The position numbers and the translations under genes were made by a program. From Chloroflexota bacterium (lineage in GTDB: Bacteria > Chloroflexota > Limnocylindria > Limnocylindrales > CSP1-4): 64,000 nt of DNA. The notes below the pieces were generated by a model. That model had not been told where the DNA came from and made no database searches. It was given only the letters and a program-made list of their open reading frames with translations. The DNA lies in assembly GCA_947475545.1 (NCBI GenBank), contig CANJLL010000002.1, positions 62,001 to 126,000 of the forward strand, written 5' to 3'. Shown here in pieces: positions 50,944-58,448 of this stretch; the first letter of the stretch is position 1, and every line of letters starts with the position of its first letter.

Positions 50944-52185
50944 TCAGCTGCTTGGAGCACGAAACCCGATCCGGCGCTCCAGCGCCGAGCGCTCCCGGTC
51001 CACGGTGGGCAGGTCCGCCAACGTCATCTCCGCGAGCTCCGTGGTGTCGATCCGGTCGTCCTGCAGCGCCCGCTGCGCCATGTTGGCGAAGGCCTGCTCG
51101 AACGTGGAGCGGACGAAGCGGGCGTTGCCGAAGTTGGCGGTCTGGCGCGCCTCGCCGAACAGGGAGGCCAGCCGGTCCGTCGCGTCGGGCGTCACCTGGA
51201 TCTGCGCCTGCCCGGCCAGTGCCAGGAAGATCTGGACCAGCTCGGGGGTGTCGTAGTCGGGGAAGTCGATGTAATGGGTGAAGCGGCTCCGGAGGCCCGG
51301 GTTGGAGTCGATGAAGTCACGCATCAGCTCTGGATAGCCGGCAACGATGACGGTGAGGTCCTGGCGGTGGTCCTCCATCAGCTTGACCAGCTCGGCGATG
51401 GCCTCGCCGCCAAAGTCCACCCGGTCGGAGCCGGCGAGCGAATACGCCTCGTCGATGAACAGCACGCCGCCGAGGGAGCGCTTCACCACGTCCTGCACCT
51501 TCAGCGCGGTCTGGCCGACGTAGCCGGCGACCAGGTCGGCCCGGGAGGCCTCCACGAGATGGCCCCGACTGGCGATGCCGATGGTGTTGTACAGGCGCGC
51601 AATCAGCCGGGCCACGGTGGTCTTGCCGGTCCCGGGCTCCCCGGTGAAGACCACGTGACGGCTTGGGCTCACCTCCGGCAGGCCGTTGGCACGGCGTTCG
51701 GCGTTCATGCGCTGCACGGCGAGCAGGCGGTGCACGGCGACCTTGACGGGCCCAAGCCCAACCAGGGCGTCCAGCTCGGCCAGCACCTGAGCGGTGGTCT
51801 CGCCGGCGACCGACGTGTGGGGATCGATCCTGGGCTCGGCGACCGCCGCCTGGTCCGCGGCCGGGGCCGATTCGACGGCGACCGAACCGCCGCCCGTAGC
51901 CCCCAGCAGCCGGCGACCCAGGTCGGCGCACACGGCGATGGCCTCGTCGGTGGACGTCAGCTTGTCCAGCTCTTGCTGCGCCAGCGCGGAGACCGTGGGG
52001 GTGACGGCAGCCGTGCCGGCCGGCTCCAGCAGGTGCCGGACCGCGGCCTTGTCGATGCCCGGCGGCACGCGCCCGTCCAGCGCGACCACGAGCCCCCAGA
52101 GCACGTGGCGCAGCTCCACCTCCGCGTGCGAGTGCGACTTGGCGCCGGCGATAGCTTCGTCCTGGACCTGCTCCCGGATGCTCAT
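50944..52185 (-). CDS. CbxX/CfqX (EccA-like) AAA+ ATPase
   Basis: A 413-residue AAA+ protein. The N-terminal 100 residues (VQDEAIAGAKSHSHAEVELRHVLWGL) resemble a Clp-N-like helical domain. The ATPase has Walker A TGEPGTGKTT (about 182-190), Walker B VLFIDEAYSL (about 241-250), sensor GYPELMRDFIDSNPGLRSRF and GNARFVRSTFEQAF. Such EccA-like ATPases remodel protein complexes. Its start overlaps the TY-Chap gene stop as ATGA, so the chaperone-like protein and the ATPase are made together. The downstream SbcD/YhaN pair on the same strand suggests a joint system. Confidence 0.9.
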   Translation of the reverse strand: MSIREQVQDEAIAGAKSHSHAEVELRHVLWGLVVALDGRVPPGIDKAAVRHLLEPAGTAAVTPTVSALAQQELDKLTSTDEAIAVCADLGRRLLGATGGGSVAVESAPAADQAAVAEPRIDPHTSVAGETTAQVLAELDALVGLGPVKVAVHRLLAVQRMNAERRANGLPEVSPSRHVVFTGEPGTGKTTVARLIARLYNTIGIASRGHLVEASRADLVAGYVGQTALKVQDVVKRSLGGVLFIDEAYSLAGSDRVDFGGEAIAELVKLMEDHRQDLTVIVAGYPELMRDFIDSNPGLRSRFTHYIDFPDYDTPELVQIFLALAGQAQIQVTPDATDRLASLFGEARQTANFGNARFVRSTFEQAFANMAQRALQDDRIDTTELAEMTLADLPTVDRERSALERRIGFRAPSS

Positions 52186-52643
52186 GAAGCGGGATCGGGG
52201 TCGTGGTCCGTGTAGCGCTTGCCGCCGAAGCGGTCGTGCACGATCTCGTCGAACTCGTCGGCGGTGGACCCGATGGTGTAGACGGCGGTGATCATCTCGG
52301 CGGGATCGATGAAGTCGCCGAGCAGCGTGTGGTCGTACACCAGGAACAGCGTCCCGCCCTCTTCCTCGAACACGGTGACGCCGCCGAAGAGCCGGGCCCG
52401 GCCGTCGATGGCGGCCCAGCGGAACAGCTCCGGGGTTGGCGCCACCTTGCGCCCGAGCGGCGCCGACACGCGCACGATGGACCGCGGGTTCCCGTCGTTG
52501 TCGGGGGTCCACTCCTTGACGGTGATGAAGACCGCGGTGCTCCCGAGGTCCACCCTGAAGCCGCCGTCCTTGGTCAGGGTGACCTCGAACTCACCCACCA
52601 GGATCCGCTGGACCCGCTGGCTGGTGACATCAACTGTGGCCAT
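52182..52643 (-). CDS. TY-Chap/YbjN-like small protein
   Basis: A 153-residue protein: VQRILVGEFEVTLTKDGGFRVD, STAVFITVKEW, IVRVSAPLGRKV, TLFLVYDHTLLGDFIDPAEM and VYTIGSTADEFDEIVHDRFGG follow the T3SS-chaperone/YbjN strand-helix pattern, with the C-terminal DEFDEI...FGG seen in actinobacterial TY-Chap proteins. ATG 52643 has GGGGG about 7 nt upstream. It is the first gene of the run and may present substrates to the AAA+ protein. A similar domain is at the C-terminus of the protein at 34.5 kb. Confidence 0.65.
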   Translation of the reverse strand: MATVDVTSQRVQRILVGEFEVTLTKDGGFRVDLGSTAVFITVKEWTPDNDGNPRSIVRVSAPLGRKVAPTPELFRWAAIDGRARLFGGVTVFEEEGGTLFLVYDHTLLGDFIDPAEMITAVYTIGSTADEFDEIVHDRFGGKRYTDHDPDPAS

Positions 52644-52773
52644 CAGACAACCCCCGCTGACGATTTCCTGCCCTGCCGCGCTGCAGCCTGGAACGTATCG
52701 CAACGCCGCGGCCGGGTGAAGTCGGCAACCACCGTGTAAGCCCCGGGTAAGGGGCCGTGGCTACCGTTCGGAG

Positions 52774-53052
52774 GTGTGGAGACGATACAAATGGGAGGCG
52801 GAGAAGGAGCGGAACAACGTTGCCATCCATGGCGTGTCGTTTGGGGAGGCAGCGACCGTGCCCGACGGCCTCCTGTCTCGGTGGTTCAGCGACAAGGCCC
52901 ACTCCCGCGGCGACGACCGTTGGCTGGTCATCAGCCCTTCCTCCCTTGGGCGGCTCCTCCTCGTGGTAGTCTCCGAAGGCGGCCCAGAGCCGCGGATCAT
53001 CTCCGCATGGCGCGCCACGAAGCGCGAACGACGTGAATACGAAGGTCGTTGA
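52774..53052 (+). CDS. brnT: BrnT-family toxin
   Basis: A 92-residue RelE-fold RNase toxin of the BrnT family: YKWEAEKERNNVAIHGVSFGEAATV, then DDRWLVISPSSLGRLLLVVV and PRIISAWRATKRERREYE match the BrnT consensus, including the terminal R-A-T-x-R-E-R-x-x-Y-E. GTG 52774 lies 6 nt after TACCGT, so a leaderless message is likely. The following gene overlaps it by 20 nt but is not a recognisable BrnA. Confidence 0.88.
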   Translation: MWRRYKWEAEKERNNVAIHGVSFGEAATVPDGLLSRWFSDKAHSRGDDRWLVISPSSLGRLLLVVVSEGGPEPRIISAWRATKRERREYEGR

Positions 53053-53452
53053 ACGCAAGGTTCGGTCCGAGGTCGATGACGAACGCCCGGACACGAGCCA
53101 CCTCGACTGGAGCAAGGCCGAGATCGGCCGGCGCGCTCGCAGGCCTGGCGAGAAGACCGAGATCTTCGTCGATGGTGCGGTCGGGTACCAGCTACGCCTG
53201 ATCCCATCGAACAAGGTGCTCGCCGGGTTCGAGTCGACGCTTGAGGCTTGGCCGGTCATCATCGCCACGATCGAGCGCGGTCGTTCGGCGCGCACGCTCG
53301 CGTTCGATGTCATCCGGGCCGATGGCCGAGTCAGCCTGGTGTCGGCCGGCCCTCGTCTCGAGATGTGGGCACGACACAACGACGGTGCACCCAACCCGTA
53401 TGGCGACCTGTGGGCCGTGCCGGAGCGCCGGGTCGCCGAGAGCATCGGCTGA
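53033..53452 (+). CDS. Unrecognised 139-residue protein in antitoxin position after BrnT
   Basis: Starts with GTG 53033 inside the end of brnT. The sequence VERKVRSEVDDERPDTSHLD, WSKAEIGRRARRPGEK and TEIFVDGAVGYQLRLI is charged and unfamiliar; the C-terminal part (LVSAGPRLEMWARHNDG, NPYGDLWAVPERR) forms short strands. BrnA antitoxins are usually about 90 residues with an RHH at the end, which I do not see here. Its position and overlap make an antitoxin role likely, possibly a new partner type; or the BrnA-like start was fused to another protein. Confidence 0.45.
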   Translation: MNTKVVERKVRSEVDDERPDTSHLDWSKAEIGRRARRPGEKTEIFVDGAVGYQLRLIPSNKVLAGFESTLEAWPVIIATIERGRSARTLAFDVIRADGRVSLVSAGPRLEMWARHNDGAPNPYGDLWAVPERRVAESIG

Positions 53453-53519
53453 CCATCTCGGCACGGCGAGTTGAGTACCAGTCGCCGCTCATCCGCTCGA
53501 ACCGGGACGTCGCTCGGGC

Positions 53520-53547
53520 TTGACGCTTGCGTCCAATGCACTATCGT
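53520..53547 (+). promoter_or_regulatory. Promoter of the HTH/unknown pair
   Basis: TTGACG (53520-53525), a 16-nt spacer and TATCGT (53542-53547), about 33 nt upstream of GTG 53581, which has its own AGGAG. This is one of the few conventional promoters in the accessory region. Confidence 0.55.
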
Positions 53548-53580
53548 TCGTTTGTACGCACATGACGCAGGAGTGATCCC

Positions 53581-53847
53581 GTGACGGAGCCGCGCTGGTT
53601 CACCATCAAGGAGGCCGCCGAGCGGCTCCGCGTCAGCCACGACACGATCAGCCGGATGATCGCGCGGGACGAGTTGCCGGCCGTCCGCGTATCCGAACGG
53701 ATCGTCCGCATCCCGGCCCCAGCCCTGGCTCGCTACGAGAGCGGGGCGCCGCTCGAGGGAAGGTCCGTCGTGAGACGACGCGTCCGCACCGGTGTCGCCT
53801 TCGGTGCCGGCGAGAAGGTCCCCGTCCTCGACGCCGTCGAGCGCTGA
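53581..53847 (+). CDS. Excisionase-type helix-turn-helix protein
   Basis: An 88-residue DNA-binding protein: WFTIKEAAERLRVSHDTISRMI and ARDELPAVRVSERIVRIPAPALARY is the MerR/excisionase helix-turn-helix with the usual wing. The tail VRRRVRTGVAFGAGEKVPVLDAV is basic. GTG 53581 follows AGGAG. It is 3 nt from the next gene. It may be an antitoxin-like regulator rather than a phage excisionase, as no integrase is adjacent. Confidence 0.8.
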   Translation: MTEPRWFTIKEAAERLRVSHDTISRMIARDELPAVRVSERIVRIPAPALARYESGAPLEGRSVVRRRVRTGVAFGAGEKVPVLDAVER

Positions 53848-53850
53848 GTC

Positions 53851-54342
53851 ATGCGCCTGCGCGGCGCCGCTGTCGATGCATACGTGGGCCAGCTCGCGGA
53901 GCTGCTCGAACGCTTCGGCGTCGTGCTGCAGCGGCCTGCCCCCGGCGAGCCGATCGAGGTACTCGAGGCCGCTGACGGCTCGCTCAGCTTCGAGCTCGTC
54001 GGCGCACTGCCGGACGGGAGGCAGCCGGTCCTGGCCACGCTCGAGGTGCGCGAGGAGTTCCGCGCCCTGGACAGCGGGCTCTTCGAGCGGAGCCGCTACG
54101 AGTTCGAGATCGTCGATCGCGAACGCGACTTCCGGCGCGCATTTCACCTTCATTCCGCGGAGTGGTTCCAGGGACGCCACCTCGTCCTGGTGCACGAGCA
54201 CTGCGAGCGGCCGATTGGGCGCGCTCGATGCGATCACTTCGAGGGCCGACCGATCCGGGATGGCTTCGCCGGCATCGTCACACTGATGGACGCCTGGACC
54301 GGCGACCAGCCCGACTGCGACACATTGCGCTGCCTCGACTGA
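53851..54342 (+). CDS. Unrecognised 163-residue protein paired with HTH gene
   Basis: Starts 3 nt after the HTH gene. The sequence has regular strands: GSLSFELVGALPDGRQPVLAT, LEVREEFRALD, SGLFERSRYEFEIVDRERDF, FHLHSAEWFQGRHLVLVHEH, and DHFEGRPIRDGFAGIVTLMD. His/Asp-rich segments (FHLHS, VHEHCE) could form a metal or catalytic site. I recall similar two-gene pairs (HTH plus this type) in actinobacteria but cannot name the family with confidence. Candidate toxin-antitoxin or regulator-target pair. Confidence 0.45.
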   Translation: MRLRGAAVDAYVGQLAELLERFGVVLQRPAPGEPIEVLEAADGSLSFELVGALPDGRQPVLATLEVREEFRALDSGLFERSRYEFEIVDRERDFRRAFHLHSAEWFQGRHLVLVHEHCERPIGRARCDHFEGRPIRDGFAGIVTLMDAWTGDQPDCDTLRCLD

Positions 54343-54360
54343 AGGCCCACGAGCCGCAGA

Positions 54361-54504
54361 CTCACAGGGCTCCTGTCGCCGGTCAGCCTGCGGGATGCCG
54401 AGGGATATACTCCGCTCGAAATCGAGCGCATCCGACGGATCGTGACCGGCAGTCGGAACATGATGCTGAGGCGCTGGGATGAGTGCTTCGATCACGACGC
54501 CTGA
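54361..54504 (+). pseudogene. DUF4160 C-terminal remnant
   Basis: The frame GYTPLEIERIRRIVTGSRNM plus MLRRWDECFDH matches the last 40 residues of DUF4160 proteins (x-E-L-x-x-I-x-x-I-V-x-x-N-x-x-x-L-L-x-x-W-x-x-x-F-x-H). No N-terminus is present. It overlaps the start of DUF2442 by 26 nt, the normal gene order of this pair. Confidence 0.55.
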
Positions 54505-54733
54505 CACCCGCCCCCGCGCAACGGCGGCCAACATCGACGCTGGCCGCCTGCGCGTCACCCTGACCGACGGACGCGACGTCGGGGTCCCCACCACGTGGTA
54601 CCCATGGCTCCACGACGCCACCGGCGAGCAGCAGGCGGACATCACGATCATCGAGGGCGGCCTGGGGCTCTGGTGGGAGCGCCTGGACGACGGCCTCTCG
54701 GTGCCGGCCCTGCTCAGCCAGCCGCACGTCTGA
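54479..54733 (+). CDS. DUF2442 protein
   Basis: An 84-residue complete DUF2442 protein: GRLRVTLTDGRDVGVPTTWYPWL is the hallmark, followed by ADITIIEGGLGLWWERLDDGL and VPALL. DUF2442 proteins are found next to DUF4160 and may be part of toxin-antitoxin-like modules; the DUF4160 partner here is a remnant. This subtype (Y-P-W-L) differs from the one at 33.7 kb. Confidence 0.75.
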   Translation: MSASITTPDTRPRATAANIDAGRLRVTLTDGRDVGVPTTWYPWLHDATGEQQADITIIEGGLGLWWERLDDGLSVPALLSQPHV

Positions 54734-54815
54734 GGGGCGGCTTCGAGCGAGCGCACTGCCAAACGCGCGCCGCCGGGCGCCGCCACATCCCCCGGATCCC
54801 GGTACTGATCAGGAG

Positions 54816-56606
54816 TCACGACCCAATCTTGCCGAGGTGCTGTGCCACCTCTGGTGTCACGACCAGGACCACGTGCTGGCGCGCGCGGCTGATTCCCACG
54901 TACAGGAGCCGGTCCATGTACTTGTCGTCGGCGCGCAGCTCGGTCAGCACGATCACGGGCCGCTCCAGGCCCTTGAAGCGGCGGATGGAGTCGCACAGGA
55001 TAGCGTCGTCGGGCTGGGCCGGGACTTGGTCGGCGGCGAGCCCCGTGGGTCGGCCGGCGTCGTCCACCTGGCCGTTCCAGAGCACCTCGTTGCCGAACTG
55101 CCGGTGACGCCAGGCGTCGGACTTCTCGAGGGAGCCCCCGGTCAGGACGGCAATCTCCCACGGCCGGACGCCCTCATCGCGGCGCAGACGGTGGAGCACC
55201 ACCCGGAGGGCCTCGATCGTCTCGGCCCCCGGTGCCGCCGTGATGATCTCGGGCGCGCGCCCGTCCGTGCGCAGCGCGTCGGCCGCCAGCTCGCCGTTCG
55301 AGAACCGCTGCACCAGCGCGTGGATGGGCTGCGCATTTCGGCAGTTGAGGTCCAGGTCGGACGGGTTGAGGCCCAGCTGGTCCACGACGTCGGGGCGGTA
55401 CAGGGACTGGGCGGGGTCGTGGAAGACGTAGAAGGGGTCAACCTTGGAATCCACCAGCAGGAGGTCCAGCGCGGTCAGCCAGTCGGCTTCAAAGTCCTGG
55501 CCCTCGTCCACCACGATCGCCTGGTAGCGTCCGCCGACCTTCCCGATGGCCTCCAGCAGCGCGGCCGACAGGGTGTCGTTCCACCACGCCTGGGGCAGCG
55601 GCTCGGGGCGAGCAGGCAGGGTGCCCGCCTCGCGCGCGAGGTCCTCACAGAGCTGGTGGAAGGTGGAGACGTGGATCCTGGCCGCCGCGCCGCCGGCGAG
55701 CCCCGCCGCGCCGCCGCCCAGCGCGGGCGCCCCCGCGACCACCTCCTCGGCCAGCATCCGCGCCAGCGGCTGGTTGAAGCAGACCAGGAGCGTCTGGAAG
55801 CCTTCGGCCGCCAGGCGGCGCGCCTTCTCCAGCGCCAGCATCGTCTTTCCGGTCCCGGCCCCGCCGCGGATCTCGGCCCGCCGCTGCCGGCGCAGGTCGC
55901 GCAGCACGTGGTGTTGCTGCCGGGTCAGGTCCGCCACCTCACGCTCGCCCGACTCGATCTCCGAGCGCAGCAGCGAGCGCAGCCGAACCGGTTCGTCGAA
56001 GAAGGCCGCCAGGAGGTCCACGCCGTGCTGGCCCGGCGGCCGAAGGTGGGCACTCTCCCCCGCCCACAGGTCGAAGGCGCGATCGACCGCGCGCCGGGTC
56101 GCGGCCGGGTCGGCCTCGTCCAGCCGCGCGCCGTCGAAGATGAGGTCGGGGTTCACGTCGAGGCCCAGCAGCCGGAGGCGATTGCCGGCGCTGGCCAGGT
56201 CCACGTCGGGGAAGGCCACAGCGTGCCCCGTGATCGGGTTCCAGGCCGCGGGCGCGTCCGGGAGGTCGCGCAGCTTCCGGAGCAGCGCGTGCATGTTCAG
56301 GCTGGCCTGCTGGAAGGGCGAGGGATCCAGCTGGTGGTGGCCGGCCCACCAGCGGCCGTGCTCGTCGCGGGCGATCTCGCCGGCCTTGACCTCGATGACC
56401 AGGAAGCCCAGGTCGGGGTGGGCGATGACAACGTCGGCCTCGCCGTCGCGAATCCCCCGGTGGTCCGCGGTCCGGCCCAGCCAGTGGACGTTGGGGAAGA
56501 CGCGGTACTCGGGAGGCAGCGCGGCGCGCAGCCGCTTCCGGACCTCGCGCTCGGCGCGCTCGCCCTCGGTCTCGTCAGCCCCGTGGGCGCGGGACATCGA
56601 TGCCAT
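54816..56606 (-). CDS. NERD-domain nuclease fused to UvrD-like helicase
   Basis: A 596-residue protein. An N-terminal NERD domain (GEADVVIAHPDLGFLVIEVKAGE with the E-x-K nuclease residues) leads into a superfamily 1 helicase: QQHHVLRDLRRQRRAEIRGGAGTGKTMLALE is the Q motif and Walker A, TLLVCFNQPLARML, HVSTFHQLC, QAIVVDEGQDFEADW (motif II), FYVFHDPAQSLY, NCRNAQPI, and RRFKGLERPVIVLTEL with YVGISRARQHVVLV at the end. NERD-helicases occur in repair and defence loci. ATG 56606 follows GGGAGGGCAGGGGC. No partner is cotranscribed. Confidence 0.88.
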   Translation of the reverse strand: MASMSRAHGADETEGERAEREVRKRLRAALPPEYRVFPNVHWLGRTADHRGIRDGEADVVIAHPDLGFLVIEVKAGEIARDEHGRWWAGHHQLDPSPFQQASLNMHALLRKLRDLPDAPAAWNPITGHAVAFPDVDLASAGNRLRLLGLDVNPDLIFDGARLDEADPAATRRAVDRAFDLWAGESAHLRPPGQHGVDLLAAFFDEPVRLRSLLRSEIESGEREVADLTRQQHHVLRDLRRQRRAEIRGGAGTGKTMLALEKARRLAAEGFQTLLVCFNQPLARMLAEEVVAGAPALGGGAAGLAGGAAARIHVSTFHQLCEDLAREAGTLPARPEPLPQAWWNDTLSAALLEAIGKVGGRYQAIVVDEGQDFEADWLTALDLLLVDSKVDPFYVFHDPAQSLYRPDVVDQLGLNPSDLDLNCRNAQPIHALVQRFSNGELAADALRTDGRAPEIITAAPGAETIEALRVVLHRLRRDEGVRPWEIAVLTGGSLEKSDAWRHRQFGNEVLWNGQVDDAGRPTGLAADQVPAQPDDAILCDSIRRFKGLERPVIVLTELRADDKYMDRLLYVGISRARQHVVLVVTPEVAQHLGKIGS

Positions 56607-56703
56607 GCCCCTGCCCTCCCTCCAAGGCTGGGTTCGCGGACCTTGGCGGCGAGTGTAGGGCGGGAGGCGACTGGCGCCTAGGGGCAGGACCTCCGTCGAG
56701 CCG

Positions 56704-57603
56704 CTACCCGCCCCCACGCCTGGCCGACGCGCTGGATGGGAGCAACCGCAGCCAGCGCATGGCGACGAGGATCAAGGTGGTGAAGACCACCGTCACGATC
56801 GTGCCCACGGCGTACTGGATGCGCGACAGATCCTGGTCGGTGTCGTAGAAGATCGCCAGGGGCAGCGTGGTCTTGCCTGACTGGATCAGGAAGACCGTGG
56901 TTGGGACATTGTCGAACGAGACCAGGAAGGCGAAGAAGAGCCCTGACGCGACGGCCGGACTGATGATCGGCAGCGTGATGTCGAAGAACGTCCGGACAGG
57001 CCCGGCCCCCAACCCGTAGGCCGCCTCGTCCAGGCTGGCCGGGTAGCGCGCGAGGCGCGCCACGACCGCGGTCAGCAGGTAGGGGCTGACCACGATCGTG
57101 TGGGCGATCCAGAGCCCAACGAAGCTGTCCGTCACCGTCACGCCGGTGAGCGTCCGGATCAAGACGTAGAACTGGAGAAAGGCGACGCCGGAGATCAGGA
57201 GCGGAATCTGGACAGGGCTGCGCAGCAACGCGTCGATCGCCGCTCGCCCGGGCAGGCTGCCGCGGGCGATGGCCATTCCCGCCGGCACCGCGAAGACCGT
57301 CGCGGCGGCGACCGCCGCGACGGCGAGCCCGACACTCAGGATCGCGCCGTCGAGGTAGTACTTGGGGATGACCTGGTACCAGTGGAGGCTCCAGCCCCCG
57401 GGTGGGAAGACGACGTACTGCTCAACACCGATCGAGTCGATGAAGACGATGATCAATGGCGCAAGCAGGAACACGGCGACCAGCAGGGCCCACCCGGTCA
57501 GGACTGGCCGAACCATGTCGAGGCGGCGCCGGCGGCGGGCCGCAGGCACGTGGCCTGCCACCGACGCGGTTGGCGCCGATGCCGACGATGCCGGGATGGC
57601 CAT
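56704..57603 (-). CDS. PotC-like ABC transporter permease
   Basis: A 299-residue inner-membrane permease of the spermidine/putrescine (PotC) type with about six membrane segments; the EAA loop reads LDEAAYGLGAGPVRTFFDITLPIISPAV. An N-terminal Ala/Arg-rich cytosolic tail of 30 residues precedes helix 1 (WALLVAVFLLAPLIIVFIDS). ATG 57603 overlaps the upstream permease stop as TGATG. The cluster probably imports a polyamine-like or other cationic organic compound. Confidence 0.9.
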   Translation of the reverse strand: MAIPASSASAPTASVAGHVPAARRRRRLDMVRPVLTGWALLVAVFLLAPLIIVFIDSIGVEQYVVFPPGGWSLHWYQVIPKYYLDGAILSVGLAVAAVAAATVFAVPAGMAIARGSLPGRAAIDALLRSPVQIPLLISGVAFLQFYVLIRTLTGVTVTDSFVGLWIAHTIVVSPYLLTAVVARLARYPASLDEAAYGLGAGPVRTFFDITLPIISPAVASGLFFAFLVSFDNVPTTVFLIQSGKTTLPLAIFYDTDQDLSRIQYAVGTIVTVVFTTLILVAMRWLRLLPSSASARRGGG

Positions 57604-58448
57604 CAGCGCGCGACTCGACTGCGGCCGCCGACGACGCTGGCCATCACGACCACGACCGCGACCAGGAGGAGGAGCACGCTGGCCAGCGTCGAGCCGATGG
57701 CGTAGTTGTAGGTCGTGCGCATCTCCTGGTCGATCAGCAGCGCGGTGAGGCGGAGCGTCAGGCCACCCACCAGGCGAGGGATGACGAAGGCGGAGATCGT
57801 CATCGCAAAGACCAGCAGCGAGCCCGCCAGCACTCCCGGCATGGCCAGTGGCACGACCACGCGGCGGACGGTGGCCACGAACCCGGCGCCCATGCCGGAC
57901 GAGGCTTCCTCCAGGCCCGTCGGGATCGCGTGCATCACCGGCAGGAGGGTCAGGACCATGAACGGGAGGGTGTAGTGGATCATCGCGATGCTCAGGCCCA
58001 GGAGGTTGCCGTAGAAGATGACGGGTTCCTGGATCCAGCCCAGCATCTGCAGGATCCCGTTGATCGGGCCCGTGGTCCCGAGGAGGGTGATCCAGCCCAG
58101 GCCCCGGATCACGATGCTGGTGAGCGACGAGACATACAGCAGCGTGAACACCGCGATCGCGAAGCGTGAGGAATAGCGCGAGATGTAGTAGGCCAACGGG
58201 AAGCCCAGGATCAGCGACCCGGCCACCGTGATCGCGCCGAGCGCAACGGAACGCCAGAGGCCCGTCTGGTAGACCGCATCACCGAGGACCTTGGCGTAGT
58301 TTCCCAGCGTCCACTCGGGGCCAACGCTGCCGGGCCCCGTCGATGGGTGGAAGCTGATGAGCACGAATGACACGATGGCGGGCACGTAGATCGTCGCGAA
58401 CCCGACCAGCATCGGGATGACCAGCCAGTTCCAGCGCCGGTTGCGCAT
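57603..58448 (-). CDS. PotB-like ABC transporter permease
   Basis: A 281-residue permease: helix 1 WLVIPMLVGFATIYVPAIVSFVLISF, and the EAA loop LEEASSGMGAGFVATVRRVVVPLAMPGVL. It pairs with the PotC-like permease as a heterodimer. Both ends overlap neighbours by one base (TGATG), so the ATPase and permeases are translated together. Confidence 0.92.
   Translation of the reverse strand: MRNRRWNWLVIPMLVGFATIYVPAIVSFVLISFHPSTGPGSVGPEWTLGNYAKVLGDAVYQTGLWRSVALGAITVAGSLILGFPLAYYISRYSSRFAIAVFTLLYVSSLTSIVIRGLGWITLLGTTGPINGILQMLGWIQEPVIFYGNLLGLSIAMIHYTLPFMVLTLLPVMHAIPTGLEEASSGMGAGFVATVRRVVVPLAMPGVLAGSLLVFAMTISAFVIPRLVGGLTLRLTALLIDQEMRTTYNYAIGSTLASVLLLLVAVVVVMASVVGGRSRVAR

Noticed and set aside
54836-54862. 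Third copy of the nuclease promoter motif (minus-strand GTGACACCAGAGGTGGCA)
   Set aside because: It lies inside the coding end of the NERD-helicase (VVTPEVAQ) and matches the motif poorly; no start follows.
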